This document shows, in pieces, positions 1 to 11,849 of a stretch of 64,000 nt of DNA; position 1 is the stretch's first letter; each line of letters begins with the position of its first letter. The notes under the pieces are model-generated. The model was not told the origin of the DNA. It worked only from the letters and a program-made list of their open reading frames with translations, and did not search any database. The stretch comes from Glandiceps talaboti (taxonomy: Eukaryota > Hemichordata > Enteropneusta > Spengelidae). The translations under genes and the position numbers were made by a program. Where the stretch lies: contig NC_135563.1 in NCBI RefSeq assembly GCF_964340395.1, positions 15,584,151-15,648,150 of the forward strand. Reading direction: 5' to 3'.

Positions 1-919
1 GATTCTAGCCATCATGAGTATAGAACTAGACTGATAGATTGCGTGTAATAAATCTAATCTCATTCTAGATACAGGCTAATATCAACTACTTGAAGGACTT
101 CTTATCTAATTGAAGTTGTTATTGATTATGCTTAGTGTTTAAGGTTTCCCTAAAGATGAATACAGTAGTGCTTAATTATACTTTATAGCAATCTCTTAAC
201 GTGTAAAATTTGAATATTTTCTATCAGACGACTCGTTTTTTGTGAGTCTTCATCTCAATATGGATATACAGATTAAAAGAACGTTAATCAGGTCTGTTCA
301 CATTGCTAGTGATTCACTGAAATGGATACCTTTCGTATACGATAAAATCATGAGTAGTGATTTCCTTACGTTGTCTGTAATTTAGTAGATCAATTCATTG
401 ACTAGTTCAAGCGTATTCTTAGTCTAGACTCAAGTCATGTGGAGATTTTGACTATCGTCTCCCCTCACGCCTAGCATTTCCCTAACAGTTGTGTATTCAA
501 ACCTAAATTAAACACGGCAATATTCATGATGTGGTTATCATGTTACATTGTACTGCTCCACTTCCTTGTTGGTTCTAATCACATGGTGATGCTAGTGACG
601 TCATCCTGCAACAGGAAACTTTTTTAAAAATGAGAAAACTTTGTGTCAGCTCATTGGCCAAAGCTTCATGAAGTAAAAATAATGCTAGCGAAAAGCTAGA
701 TGAGTGGGAAGGTGATAGTCAAAATGCCAACACAGCTCGACTCTAGGCTAGGTGTTAGTATTCAGACAGTAAATGTGAGTCCACAAGTAGGAGATAGAAC
801 TTGATTTTGACTCGCTTCATTTAGAACCAACAAAAAATATTTTTTCAGCACTGACTCAAATCAGTCTACCAGTATTTGATATGAGTTTTTAAAAAATTAT
901 TTTCTGCTTTTTCTTACAG
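1..919 (+). other. PCGF3-like intron (3' part)
   Basis: No exon was recognised here. It ends in a pyrimidine-rich acceptor at 917-919. It holds a perfect palindromic CRE-type octamer, TGACGTCA, at 596-603. Confidence 0.7.
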
Positions 920-1146
920 GTTCCGAATCAGAAAATGAAGAGTCAAAAGATGATGCATCAACATCCAAAACTGATGATGATAACGATTATCATCGCAGTG
1001 ATGAACAAGTTAATATTTGTCTGGAGTGCAATAGTTACAAGCTGCGTTCTTTGAAACGCAAATATATACGCTGCTCATCGCAAGCAACCGTTACACATCT
1101 CAAGAAATTTATCGCAAAGAAACTTAATCTTATTACTCATAAAGAC
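920..1146 (+). CDS. PCGF3: PCGF3-like exon: acidic linker and start of RAWUL domain
   Basis: A pyrimidine tract and cag precede 920, and the donor gtaagt follows 1146. The exon is 227 nt: two bases complete a split codon, then 75 codons follow. The first ~25 residues are Ser/Glu/Asp-rich. Then come DYHRSDEQV, ICLECNS with its CxxC pair, and KKFIAKKLNL. It ends in phase 0. Confidence 0.92.
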
Positions 1147-3529
1147 GTAAGTATTAACGAGAGTGAAATTTAAATACTAATGAACTGGTTCATTTCCCAT
1201 TAGTCCCCCATATATATGCTGTCACCTTTCCAATGAATACTGCCCTCTAGTGGTTGATTCATTATTATTAAAGTTAGATTTGCATATTTATATGACATCA
1301 TATCATTTGCATACCATGATGGCAGTTCATGTATTTCTACATAACAACACACTAGTCTTATGTTTTTTCAGTTTTATGACTCTTAAGCATCCACTCTGAT
1401 ACCTCACTGCCACAAGAGGGCACACTTTATAGAAAAGGGCCTCTGAATAGAGTGAAAGTAAAACATGTTTCTGAAATCTCAATGAAAATCTGTGTCAATC
1501 TGCATATATTACCAAGGAACCTGTTATCGCTACACAGCTGATTACCTGACTGACCCTGAGTTTCTTCTTTCACAAAAACAAAGAGTCAAGATTATATTTG
1601 TTAGGGAACTATTTTCATTTTTTTGAAATCATAAATCCATCATTTGATTGTCATGTCAGAGAGAATGCCTACATACAAGCTTTCACGTAATATGTTAATT
1701 TTTGGCAATCAAAGTGGCTTGAAATTTGGACTCGTTGTGCACCTCATTGGGATGTATGTAAATATTTGACCTTTGACCTGATATTTTCCAGCTGGATATC
1801 CTATGCAATGAAGAAATCCTAGGCAAGGACCATACACTGAAATTTGTAGTTATAACAAGGTGGAGATTTAGGGTAAGGAGTAACTTAAAATTTTTTTTTA
1901 GTTTTGTTGATGTTCAAAATAGTATAGAGACTTGGGTATCTGACTTGAAATACTGGTTCATGGTGAACGGCGCTTTAAGCTAGATAACAGATAGCTAAGT
2001 TTCTGGGCTAGGTTCATAGTAATATTCCAGCATTTTATGACATTTCCCATCAAACAGTGTCAGACTCTGAATTTCAGACTGGCTTTTGAAGATGGACTTA
2101 GCAAATGTTGGATAAGACTGTAAATAGTAGAGACACATTGAAGAATTGTCAACATCGTCAACCAAATGAAATCATGTGATGTCTCTCGTAGACTCAGAAC
2201 TTTGCATTATTGAGAACATCCCATCACCATTGTCAATAAAATAAATGTGCGTGAGATGTTGGTGAAAATGTTTTCAGTTATTCACGGCTCATGTAACATA
2301 CCTCAGTCACGAATGGCAGGAAATAATTTGGCTTTGGCACAAATAACAGGAAATAAAAGTGTAAATTTACCCCACGGAAAATTTGGGATTACTCAGTAAT
2401 TGTGGAACTCTGTGACTTGCAATATTCTGTGTTTTTTATGAACCTAAAGTAAAAAACATTTATTCTCACAAGTCAATGGAAGTGATATTTGGCACTTCTT
2501 AAAATGTGATCTATTTTCATGTAAAATGTTGTTCAATGCAAAAACCTAACAGTCAGGAGCCATAATTCCAAGCTTTAATGGAAATATTCTTAAAATATAT
2601 ATTTATGAATTAAGTTTAGTCCAATTGACAATAATTTATTAAGAACCTTTGTTTGCTATCATTTTAATACACAAAGCTGTGAAATAAATATTGGATAGAA
2701 TCAGAATTGAGTATTTTGTGAAGAGTTGGCCGGGGGTTGTGTTATGTGTTATTTCAATCAGAAAAGTCTAATGTTAGTAACAAACTCTATTTCCTGTATT
2801 CTGCCGTGGGCTATACTTTATAGAAGTGTAAAGTTATCAGTTTACGTGTGTGAATCTCAATAAACCAGCCATGTGAAATTACCAAACCAGACAAAAATGA
2901 AATTCACTGTCAAGGTGTTGTCACAGAATACTTACAAAATTCATAGAACATCATTTAATCTACTCATGAATTATAAATGAAAATTCACACTACAGGAAAT
3001 TGAGTTCATGTAGTTTTGATGAACTTATCCTTGTAGAATTTACTAGCATTCTATCAGTTGTCCTGATTCTTTACCCATCTAACCCGTAGTCATGGCAACC
3101 AATTCTGATAAGATATGTTGTATTTACTGAGGTATTAGATTCTAAGGTAATGAAAGGTGGGGAAATTTTAAAATAAAAACTATGGTTTCTTTTATGCTAT
3201 GATCTTTTTGCCCTAACAATTGCAAATGTGAATCCCACACACACAATTACATGACAGGTTTACGAATATATCCTCTATAGTCAGGTAGATCAGTTTTAAG
3301 GCCAAGCTTAAAGTGCTATAATGGAATGTTAGCTATTGATTTGATACTCAAAAAGGTGAGAATGTATTATCACAGTGTCCCTATAAATTCATTGCATCTC
3401 AAGGACAGGTTTAAATTGCTTTTTATTGATTTTTAGTAGAAGTATACAGAAAACACTAAACACAAAATACCCTTCGTATATATGGGAATATTCATTAATT
3501 CTGCCATTGCAGTGTGTATCTATCAATCT

Positions 3530-3571
<42 letters not shown>

Positions 3572-3943
3572 TCTTTATTCAGTGCTATGGCCACTGGCCT
3601 TATGTACAAACATTTGCAATTGTCATAACAGAAACTAGAAAGCTGAAGTCATACAAAATGACATAAGTATATACAATATACAAAATACATGATAAATAAG
3701 AAAAGTGAAGTGAAAATAACTAAGTACATAAAATGAATTATTGGTTTCTGTCACGAAATCAAAATGCAATGTTGACAACTTGAAGTACAGAATAAATCCT
3801 ACATATTCATTTATTCCAGTCTTGATGAGTACAAAGGAAGTAAGATAGAATGAAATGAAAAATTTTCGACATCTGAGGAAACTATTTATGTCTTTCAGGA
3901 AACACCATTGATGCTGCACTATCGACCCAAAGTTGACCTTTGA
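920..3943 (+). CDS. PCGF3: Polycomb group RING finger protein 3-like, C-terminal part (three exons, 5' end outside window)
   Basis: Three exons (920-1146, 1792-1872, 3899-3943) splice in phase into 116 residues plus a stop. PCGF3 is a subunit of non-canonical PRC1 (PRC1.3), which works in the nucleus with RING1A/B to monoubiquitinate histone H2A. The encoded part is an acidic serine/aspartate-rich linker followed by the RAWUL ubiquitin-like domain, which in this family binds partner proteins. Diagnostic blocks match vertebrate PCGF3 as I remember it: DNDYHRSDEQV, ICLECNS, HLKKFIAKKLNL, LDILCNEEILGKDHTLKFVV and a final LHYRPK. PCGF5 and other paralogues differ at the GKDHT and LHYRP regions. 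The protein ends KVDL, one residue shorter than the vertebrate ending. The RING finger and start codon lie upstream of base 1. The gene is convergent with the shootin-1 gene on the other strand. The family call is firm; PCGF3 over PCGF5 is likely, from residue matches. Confidence 0.93.
1147..1791 (+). other. PCGF3-like intron with CTCF-like motifs
   Basis: Non-coding between in-phase exons. Two motifs resembling the CTCF core lie in opposite orientation at 1241-1253 and 1410-1422. Nothing else was recognised. Confidence 0.85.
1241..1253 (-). promoter_or_regulatory. CTCF-like motif
   Basis: Reverse complement CCACTAGAGGGCA fits the conserved CTCF core. A related site in the opposite orientation lies at 1410-1422 (CCACAAGAGGGCA, one core mismatch). 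Confidence 0.4.
1792..1872 (+). CDS. PCGF3: PCGF3-like exon: core of RAWUL domain
   Basis: The acceptor is ttttccag and the donor gtaagg. The 81 nt give 27 codons in phase 0 at both ends, reading LDILCNEEILGKDHTLKFVV then ITRWRFR. This is the most conserved part of the domain. Confidence 0.94.
1873..3898 (+). other. PCGF3-like last intron
   Basis: About 2 kb without recognisable exons. It carries a TCAA-type microsatellite at 3520-3571. Confidence 0.85.
3520..3571. repeat. (TCAA)n microsatellite
   Basis: Tandem TCAA/ATCA over about 50 bases in the last PCGF3-like intron. Confidence 0.9.
3899..3943 (+). CDS. PCGF3: PCGF3-like terminal coding exon
   Basis: The acceptor is tctttcag. Fourteen codons (ETPLMLHYRPKVDL) and TGA complete the protein. 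LHYRP is the signature C-terminus of PCGF3. The exon is too short to be found as an open frame and was recognised from the protein family. Confidence 0.92.
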   Translation, partial: ETPLMLHYRPKVDL

Positions 3944-4105
3944 CATGCCTTGACCCCAAATACAGAGATGTTCCTATTTAGAAATACAGAAGAAATGTCT
4001 ACAAAGTTTTTATACAGATTTATTTCAGGACAGTCTTCTTTTATGTCGACTCTATACCTGTCCATGCACTTTGGTAAAGCCAATTTATTTATACTAAAGA
4101 TTTAT

Positions 4106-4208
4106 GTTGCTATAGCAACACTAGCACTAGTTACAGACCTGTGTTGCTACGCTGCCGACTTGATATTATGAGTAACTTTTATGGTGGAGTATGTGTTGCC
4201 ATAGTAAC
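4106..4208. promoter_or_regulatory. Two RFX X-box-like palindromes
   Basis: GTTGCTATAGCAAC (4106-4119) is a perfect palindrome, and GTTGCCATAGTAAC (4195-4208) fits the X-box consensus for RFX factors. A weaker GTTACCATGGTTAC lies at 4312-4325. They lie just after the PCGF3-like stop codon. Confidence 0.35.
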
Positions 4209-4979
4209 AATGGAAGATTCACCATGGAAAGTACTAGTTAAATTATGCCTCTAGCTTTATGGAATGTACGGAAGTAGGAGAAAGAAAGCTGATCCTGTAT
4301 TGCTGGAAGCAGTTACCATGGTTACAGACTGGTCACAAAAACACCAGTGGATATTGAGTGAAATGGAACTTGCTGGAGCAACACATAGATTCTTATGTTT
4401 CCATGGATATTGTTTCCATAGATATTGAGTAAAATGGAACTTGCTGGAGCAAAGTGTCAATTCAAATGTGTCCATGTTGGATATATTTAATTTCGGATGG
4501 AGTAATCAGAGTTATATACAGTTGCCATTGCCTGGAAGTCTAACATGAGATGACAATATTGTCAGTTTGTATAACTCCGTGAGGTCGACTCAGTGTGTGT
4601 GGTGTTGTTACCCATGGATTACAAAGATGTATGTGCAATCTACAAAGAAACTGGAAACAAGAAAGTTATTAGTTTTTATGAACCGTACTCAATCATGTCT
4701 AAATGTGGAATATTAGACTCTGATATTGAATGGATGGACTGACTGACTGTACATTGATGTGGAATATTGTATTCTAATATATTGTACAACCATGTATGGA
4801 TGGAACTGACTATGTAAATTGTCAATGTGATATTTAATGGAAATAACCTGAAGCTCTTTATATGTGATAAGTACTACACATTCAGTATTGATATCAACAA
4901 CTTGTGCATCATATATATCTGCACTATAATGCAACCCAGCTGTGAGTATGAAATTGACAAAATCAGATCAAAATATACC

Positions 4980-5535
4980 GAATCAAGGAAATGGACAAAA
5001 GAGTGTTATTTGTGGAGCTGTTGTGTGTATTATGGAAAGATTGAAAGTGGAACAAAAGGAAATCAACAACAGAGTATTAATTGCTGTTGAGTATAAAATG
5101 GTCAAGTCACTGAAAGCAGAACAAAATGAATCAAGGAAATCGAAACAGAGTGTTAAAATTGTGTAGCTGTGAGAACGAAATGGACAGGTTGAAAGCAGAA
5201 TGAAATGTATCAAGGAAATTGACAACACATACAGTGTTAAATTGTACAGCTATGAATGAAATGGACATGCTGAAAGGAGACAAAATGAATCAAGGAAATC
5301 GAAACATAGTGTTAAAATTGTGTAGCTGTGAGAACGAAATGGACAGGTTGAAAGCAGAATGAAATGTATCAAAGGAAATCGACAACAGCGTGTTAAATTG
5401 TATAGCTAGGAGTGAAATGGACATGCTGAAAGCAGACAAAATGAATCAAGGAAATCGACGACAGAATGCTAAATTGTATAGCTGCAAGTACAAAAAGAAT
5501 CAAGGAAATAGTCAACAGTGTTAATTGTATAAAAA
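4980..5535. repeat. Tandem repeat, ~85-90-bp unit
   Basis: Units share AATCAAGGAAATCGACAACA, GTGTTAAATTGT, AGCTGTGAG and ATGGACATGCTGAAAGCAGA. About six diverged copies lie after the PCGF3-like stop codon. Confidence 0.75.
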
Positions 5536-6090
5536 TGGACCAGAGTACACCTTCAACAGTTTATGAAATTTGATAGAATTATTGAGACAATAATTGAGAT
5601 AGGGATTCAAAATTTTCCATTTTGTTGTAAAGTGTAGATTGATTTCTATGTGAAGTATTTACAGATGATTGTATGTATTATGGTATTTGTCATTGTTAAG
5701 ACTGCTAACATGGATATGTATGACCTTAGATGAACTCTTGATGACCTTTGACCTACATTGACCTTAGATAAATGCCTACATCTACAGTAATGCAGACCTT
5801 GATTTTAAATTCTGATATGGCTTCCCATGGTGTTATATTATTCAGCTTTCTGTAACTGTTTTAGAGAAATAGGCACACAGCCTTCTATTTACTTGCTTTT
5901 AGTATTTTGTTGAAATTATTTTATCAAAAATCACCTCCCTTTCCTTCATTTACACTTCCATTTCATGCTTCCTTTCCTTTTCTGTTTTTAAAACAATTTC
6001 ATATTTTAGACATGAAAACACGTTCACCAAATGAAATGTGTATATGTTATCAGGTGGCATAATATAAGTAAAAGACCTTTCAGTAAACAG

Positions 6091-6103
6091 TGCCCTCTAG
6101 TGG
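6091..6103 (-). promoter_or_regulatory. CTCF-like motif
   Basis: The same 13-mer as at 1241-1253, and the flanks (ACCTTTC before, GTTT/GTTG after) also match, so both may derive from one repeat. Confidence 0.4.
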
Positions 6104-6109
6104 TTTAAC

Positions 6110-6218
6110 AGGGAGAGCCCTAGCAATCAGGATTTCATGTGACATGGCGAGAGGAGGGGGGGGCTCTCCTAGCAATCAGGATTTCACGTGACATCGGGGG
6201 AGGGGAGGGGGGGAGGGG
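6110..6218. repeat. Short tandem duplication with G-rich tract
   Basis: CCTAGCAATCAGGATTTCAC occurs twice about 57 bases apart, separated and followed by runs of G (6152-6162, 6196-6218). The last tract could form a G-quadruplex in a + strand transcript. Confidence 0.7.
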
Positions 6219-6717
6219 TTCAGGATAAAAGCCATTAGTGATTCCTTTGCTTGCCTGTCCATGGCACTGTATCTGTGAGTAGGCTAACTCTGGAAAGCTA
6301 GTGCAGTCACAGAATGCAGCACTGTGGACATGATAGCTAACAGATTGCTAATAGTGTTTATCCTGATTGTTCTTTTGATACATGCGATGATTTCATCAGG
6401 AAAAGTCTTATCAACGTTTGGTTGCCATTCAGTTTTAGAGCCGTGTGTCAAAGATGGTCCTGGTAGGGAGAAGCAGAAGCTGTCACTAACAATCAGAGTT
6501 GTTTGATCACATCATGTGTAGTGTCTTTTATAGTGTAAGGGAATTTCATTGTTTTGATGAAGTCAGACTGGTTGATATTTTGTACATGGATGCAAATCAC
6601 AAAAATATACATTGTTACACAGACATGTCATGTGTGTTAGCCAAGAACTTTACACTGGTGGGTTTTGACTACAGCCTCTCTACAAATACTTGGAAATATT
6701 CACAACGTAAGCCTTGA

Positions 6718-6862
6718 CAGGGCACCCTCACACATCGGTCAACCCCCTTCGCAGGATACAGGGCGCCCTCACACATTGGTCAACCCCCTTCGCAGGATAG
6801 AGCAGATAGAGTAAACAGGCCAGTGAGGATGGAATGACATGACATATCTTACAGTCTTGTAT
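6718..6862. repeat. GGCGCCCTC dispersed repeat family, tandem copies
   Basis: CACCCTCACACATCGGTCAA and CGCCCTCACACATTGGTCAA occur 53 bases apart, each followed by CCCCCTTCGCAGGATA. They then lead to CATGACATATCTTACAG. The same parts recur at 10376-10452, 15075-15125 and 60950-61015. Confidence 0.65.
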
Positions 6863-7186
6863 GATATATCATCCAACAATGTCATTTCAATTCAATGTGT
6901 GATTGTCTAACTCTGAAATTCTGAAATAATGAAATAATGAAAATAAGAAATCTGAAGTGTGATTCTAAGGTGTAGTGCATATCTTTGTGTAAATGAATGA
7001 ACTTGAATTTTGGACCTTGGATTTATTGACAATTCCTTGAAATGGTAGAATAGTTTGTAAAGAAATGTGTATTTTTGGGATGTCGTGTGATGACAGAATG
7101 TTGTATAAAGTATATGTTGCCATCTCTACAGAAGTAAAGTTCACCAAAGACCTGGGTTTTTAGCCATGATACCTTTTGTAGTAGGC

Positions 7187-7272
7187 TGTAAGGTACACCG
7201 TGATGGGGCACCCTCAAATGTTGGTTAACCCCTTATTCGATGCACGAGGGCGCCCCATCATGGCATACCTTC
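7187..7272. repeat. GGCGCCCTC family, inverted-repeat copy
   Basis: AAGGTACACCGTGATGGGGC and, on the other strand, AAGGTATGCCATGATGGGGC face each other around a GTTGGTTAACCCC centre, giving an ~85-bp hairpin. Confidence 0.7.
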
Positions 7273-7883
7273 CAGAATACTGTTGTAGTCATACTGTCTC
7301 AAGCTAGTTCTGTAAAACCAGACGTGTAGACATCAGGCTTGAGAAAGGTCAGACTACAAGACTACAAGAAGTCTCTGGGTTGTTGACTTCATGGTTGCAA
7401 GGAGTATTCACGTCTCTTTTGAGTCACCCCTTGTTCCTGTGTTTCTAGAATTGTATGATGTTTCAACCAAATTCATGGGTTTATGTCTGAGAAGAGACGT
7501 TTGCAAGGATTTCAACAAAGTATCTGTTTTTGGCAGGTTTCATTGGTCATCCTCACAATTTATATGTAAGCATTATTACTGTTCAGAGAGAAAATGGTAT
7601 GAGATCTGACAGTACTTTCAGTTGATATAGAAATATTAATGTCACCTGTGGTTTTTATTCTGACATATATGATTGGCCAATGGGTAGTAGAAACCAGGTG
7701 TTAACTAGTGTTGCTATCTGATATGATTATGTGTCTAAGCTTTGCATTGTGACAGTGGAATTCAGGAGCAATGGGAAATCTTGTACTAGAAATAGTAGTA
7801 GAATATACAAACACATGAAATGGTACATAAAAGATATGTACAAACACTCATAGACAACATTAAAATATGTATACTACGTAAAT

Positions 7884-8032
7884 GGACAGACAGGTAGACA
7901 GACAGACAGACAAGACAGACAGACAGGCAGGCAGACAGACAAGACAGATGGATACAGGCAGACAAGACACAAACAGGCAGACAGACAGAAGACATAGTCA
8001 GACAGGTACAGACAAATAGACACACAGAGAGA
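7884..8032. repeat. (GACA)n imperfect microsatellite
   Basis: Interrupted GACA/GGCA units over about 150 bases. Confidence 0.85.
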
Positions 8033-9038
8033 GAAATGCAAACTGCCAGCACCTTACCAACATATCAACACCAACATTCATTTCATATTTCCACCTGACA
8101 TAATGAGTTTACCAAACCACAAGTGCATACCATTCACCCATTTCTGATGTAGGAATATGGTTAGATTGCTGTAGTTACCTGTTTCCTTTGTATAGTGTTG
8201 TTTTACAAAAAAACCCCAACATTTTGAGGGGAAGGAGGCAATCCTTCGCGCAACAGCAAAATCATAAAATACAGCAATCTAGATTGATCATTCAGACCAC
8301 TACCACCGCCACATAACATAACAATTTTGTAGTCTGTTGTCAAACAGGGAAGCAACACAGTTTTGATAGAAGCCTTTTTGAAAATGACACAACTCATTAA
8401 CATGCACCAGTACTGCAAAACATTAATAATGACAAAGACAAATCCATCTGCATAAATTATCTAGATATTGTTTGACACAAATGAACACGTCAATAAAACG
8501 CTAATATTTTATAAATTTAAAGTAGAATTGCCTCAGAAATAAAATCTTTAAACTTTTTGCTGTTACTTTGTCCAACAATATTCCAACCTATTCTGTGTTG
8601 AAATCAATAAAGAAAATCTGGGATCACCATACAAATTTTTGAAATAGAGGTCAAAGTGGTATCAAAATTTAGCCATTTTAGAATCCAATATGGCCGCCTA
8701 ATATTGTGTTGACTCCATGGGAAAGTAAAAGATTGTCAATTAATTTGAAAACAAGATGGTGAATCCCATAATTTCTTTTATTATTTCAAAAGAACCAGGT
8801 ACAAGCTTTTATAAAGTTTGGAGAGAATTGAACAACTTTAATTTTCAGGGAAATTTGTCTCTGAGGCACGTTCTGTCGTTACTCGTGTAACTCACACCTT
8901 GGGGTTTTGTATTTTATAACTACTAACCTTATTTGCCAGGAATTATTAGCTTTATGCTCATCAAATAAAATGACCAAATATTCCATGAACTCAGTGATGT
9001 ATTTTCCATTTAATTTATTCGTATTTAAATTCTCCAAA

Positions 9039-9070
9039 AATCAAATCAAATCAAATCAAATCAAATCAAA
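9039..9070. repeat. (AATCA)n microsatellite
   Basis: Pentanucleotide TCAAA repeated about six times. Confidence 0.85.
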
Positions 9071-9444
9071 ATTGTCGTAGTTTATTGTAAGTTAATTTGT
9101 ATGTATGATTGTAATGTTTCTTTTTGTACATTTTGTAGATGAAATACAACATTTAATATTACTGATTTGCCTGGCAGGATGTCTTTAACTACATTTTTGT
9201 TTGTTAATTTGTATCTCAATTGCTTGCTATGTAATGAACATGGATATTATGATATACCCAGAACTTGATCACTTTGAAATATCACTCCCAACGATATAGA
9301 TGCAATGATTAAATTGTTAAAAATGAAATTTGATCCAATTCAGTACACTTTGTTCAGGGGAAAGATACACTGGCTGTACTGGCAATGGATACAATCTGAG
9401 CTTACTCTTCTAACATGTCAGGTGATACATTTCACTTTTAGCTG

Positions 9445-9669
9445 GTACATTTCTAGAATTCAGTGTAATAGGTACATTTCTAGAATTCAGTGTAATGGGT
9501 ACATTTCTAGAATTCAGTGTAATGGGTACATTTCTAGAATTCAGTGTAATGGGCACATTTCTAGAATTCAGTGTAATGGGTACATTTCTAGAATTCAGTG
9601 TAATGGGTACATTTCTAGAATTCAGTATAATGGGTACATTTCTAGAATTCAGTGTAATGGGTACATTTC
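9445..9669. repeat. 27-bp minisatellite, eight units plus a partial
   Basis: The unit contains TACATTTCTAGAATTCAGTG then TAATGGG. Because 27 is a multiple of three, it keeps an open frame at 9305-9715 that reads YISRIQCNG repeatedly; this is unlikely to be a protein. Confidence 0.9.
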
Positions 9670-10375
9670 AGTGAATCAGATTTATACAGTGTATAGGTTT
9701 GAGTTCGATAAGTGAGATCTTTGTCAATAAAGCTGAGTAAACTCTAACCAACTTAGTCCACCATTGGTTGGTTTGATTATTGATAGTGTCAAAATTATCA
9801 CTCATGAACCCATATGATAATTTGATATGCAACAGTGTTGCAAATGTGCATTGTTAGCCTGGCCATGTGTTAAGGAGGAGTCCTGACATATTGACCAATA
9901 GAAATCTTCCTACCTCATTTTCTACAATTTTCTATTTCATGAGTAAAACTGACTTGCTGAGAGTAGTTAAATGATGGCTTAGACTCTGCCCAACTCCCAA
10001 CACAATGACATTCTAACAATGTACTTGCAACACTGTAGCATATCAAATAGTGAGAACTTTGACACTGCCAATAAATAAACCAACCAGTGTGCAGCTTCTA
10101 AGTTGGTTAGAGTTCTTGAAGAGAGAATACTTCATGGGTAAGATTGGCCCCCACTTCACTCTGCCCAAACTTGATGGATAAATTTTGCTCCAATTTGCTC
10201 TACCCAAACTTATCCATTAAGATCTCTGTTATCAAATTCTAACCTATACATAGACATCTGATATATCATCTGTATGAATACAACTATGGAGCTACCTTAT
10301 AAATAAGTCCAATACCTGATACCATACACTGACATTTGAAAAGTCTTGTAACGAAATAACAGGGTAGTCTGTATT

Positions 10376-10452
10376 GTTAGGGCGCCCTCACACATCAGCC
10401 AGCCACTGTTTTGGTGATAGCTGATAGCGTTGCACAAACGTCATATCTTACA
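10376..10452. repeat. GGCGCCCTC family copy
   Basis: It starts GGGCGCCCTCACACATCAGC and ends ACGTCATATCTTACAGACT, matching the order of parts in the 6718 copy. Confidence 0.6.
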
Positions 10453-11849
10453 GACTTGATAACAGGGCAAAATAATGTGAAAATCTTTTATAGGAACATT
10501 TTGAAAACGTCTGAAATGGGAAGAAAACAGAATTTGATCTTAGAATTTTACACCCTGTGAAAGAGAAAAATACAAAATTCTGATTTATTTGGAAACGAAC
10601 CTGAGCTGCCAGTATTTTGTTGTTTTTTAACCACCTTGATAAAGCCTTGATACAGTTTATAAATTTTAATTTGTTGTCATCAATTATACAGTGGGTGTGA
10701 TCAACTCATTGTGATTTTACAAATCAGGATGTTAAAGAAGTGTAGATTACGTGATTGAACACACTATATGGAATTCTACAATGCTATAAACATTCAATTT
10801 CAGTTGTGTTTTTTTTTTAAATATTTACCCGGCAGATTGTTCTTATAGGAAAATCTGGAATTCACCAGTCAAAACATTTCTCAGTATTTCTTGGTCATTT
10901 TGTTTTTTTTCTGGAAAGTTACTGACATTTTTCAACATGATTACTCAGTACGAGGCACTTGTCTTTAATTCAACATCCATCAAGAATAATATGTAAATGA
11001 TTCAGTGACTCTATTTTTTAGAGCAAAAAAATTACATCACCAAATGCATTTATGTATGTACTTTCTCAGATGGGAGTCATAAATCATACCAAGGCTTTAT
11101 CTAGACTGAAGATCTGTTCTTGTTTCCGCTTACTATGTAATAAGCTCCAGTACGGGAGTAGTGAGTTGTTTAAAGTGGAAACAAGAATAGGTCTTCCTGT
11201 CAAGGCTTTACAGTAAGTGAAAGAAACATGGCGTAGCTTTTCATAGATTTTGTAACCAATGAAAACTTTGAAGTTCTCGGGATGGTGTACCTTTAATGTA
11301 AACTGTTTTTTTAAAATCATAAAACAAGCACCAGAATAGTATTACCATGGTGTCAATCCACATCAGTACTATAGTTTTGGATTGTATCAGCAGCAAAAGA
11401 CAAGAAAATGTTTTTTCTCACTTTCTTGTATGCAAAACAAACAGCACCAAACTTCAGCAATTATGCCAAGACAAAGCTCTAGGCAGGTCAGAGTTTAAAG
11501 TTTAAAGTTCAAAGTTTAGACTCTCATACAATCAAGGTGCTATTATTCCTTACTGAAATATATTTTGAATTTGAATCAGGTTCCTGACACACAATGTGAA
11601 TCTGAATGCATTTCTCTTGTCATGTCCTGCCAGAGCATTTAGCAAATGTAGCTGTTTTGTAACCATGGTGATACAACAGCTGATCTCTCAAAGACATAGT
11701 CTTCATCCCTGAACATCTCAATGTAGAGAGTTATCTTTTCAAACTCTCTTTCCTATTTATACAAGATTTAGGTAGCCATATTGTAGCATAACCTGAACTT
11801 CCTAGATGTGAGCATTTATATGTTAAATTATTTGAAAGATGATCGATCA

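Noticed and set aside
3426-3638. Open frame with (NQSI)n
   Set aside because: It is a translation of the TCAA microsatellite inside the last PCGF3-like intron.
6324-6506. 60-codon frame beginning like a signal peptide, after a possible TATA-poor promoter
   Set aside because: No family resemblance, and it sits in repeat-rich DNA after the PCGF3-like stop. A hydrophobic start alone is not enough.
3520-8032. Regular repeats considered as a possible CRISPR array
   Set aside because: Units are short simple repeats without unique spacers, in a genome with introns.
7786-8052. Cysteine-rich open frame on the - strand
   Set aside because: It is produced by the GACA microsatellite; no real cysteine framework.
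9305-9715. 136-codon open frame with YISRIQCNG repeats
   Set aside because: The frame stays open because the minisatellite unit is 27 bases. Flanks show no domain, and the repeat unit has no codon-level signs of selection.
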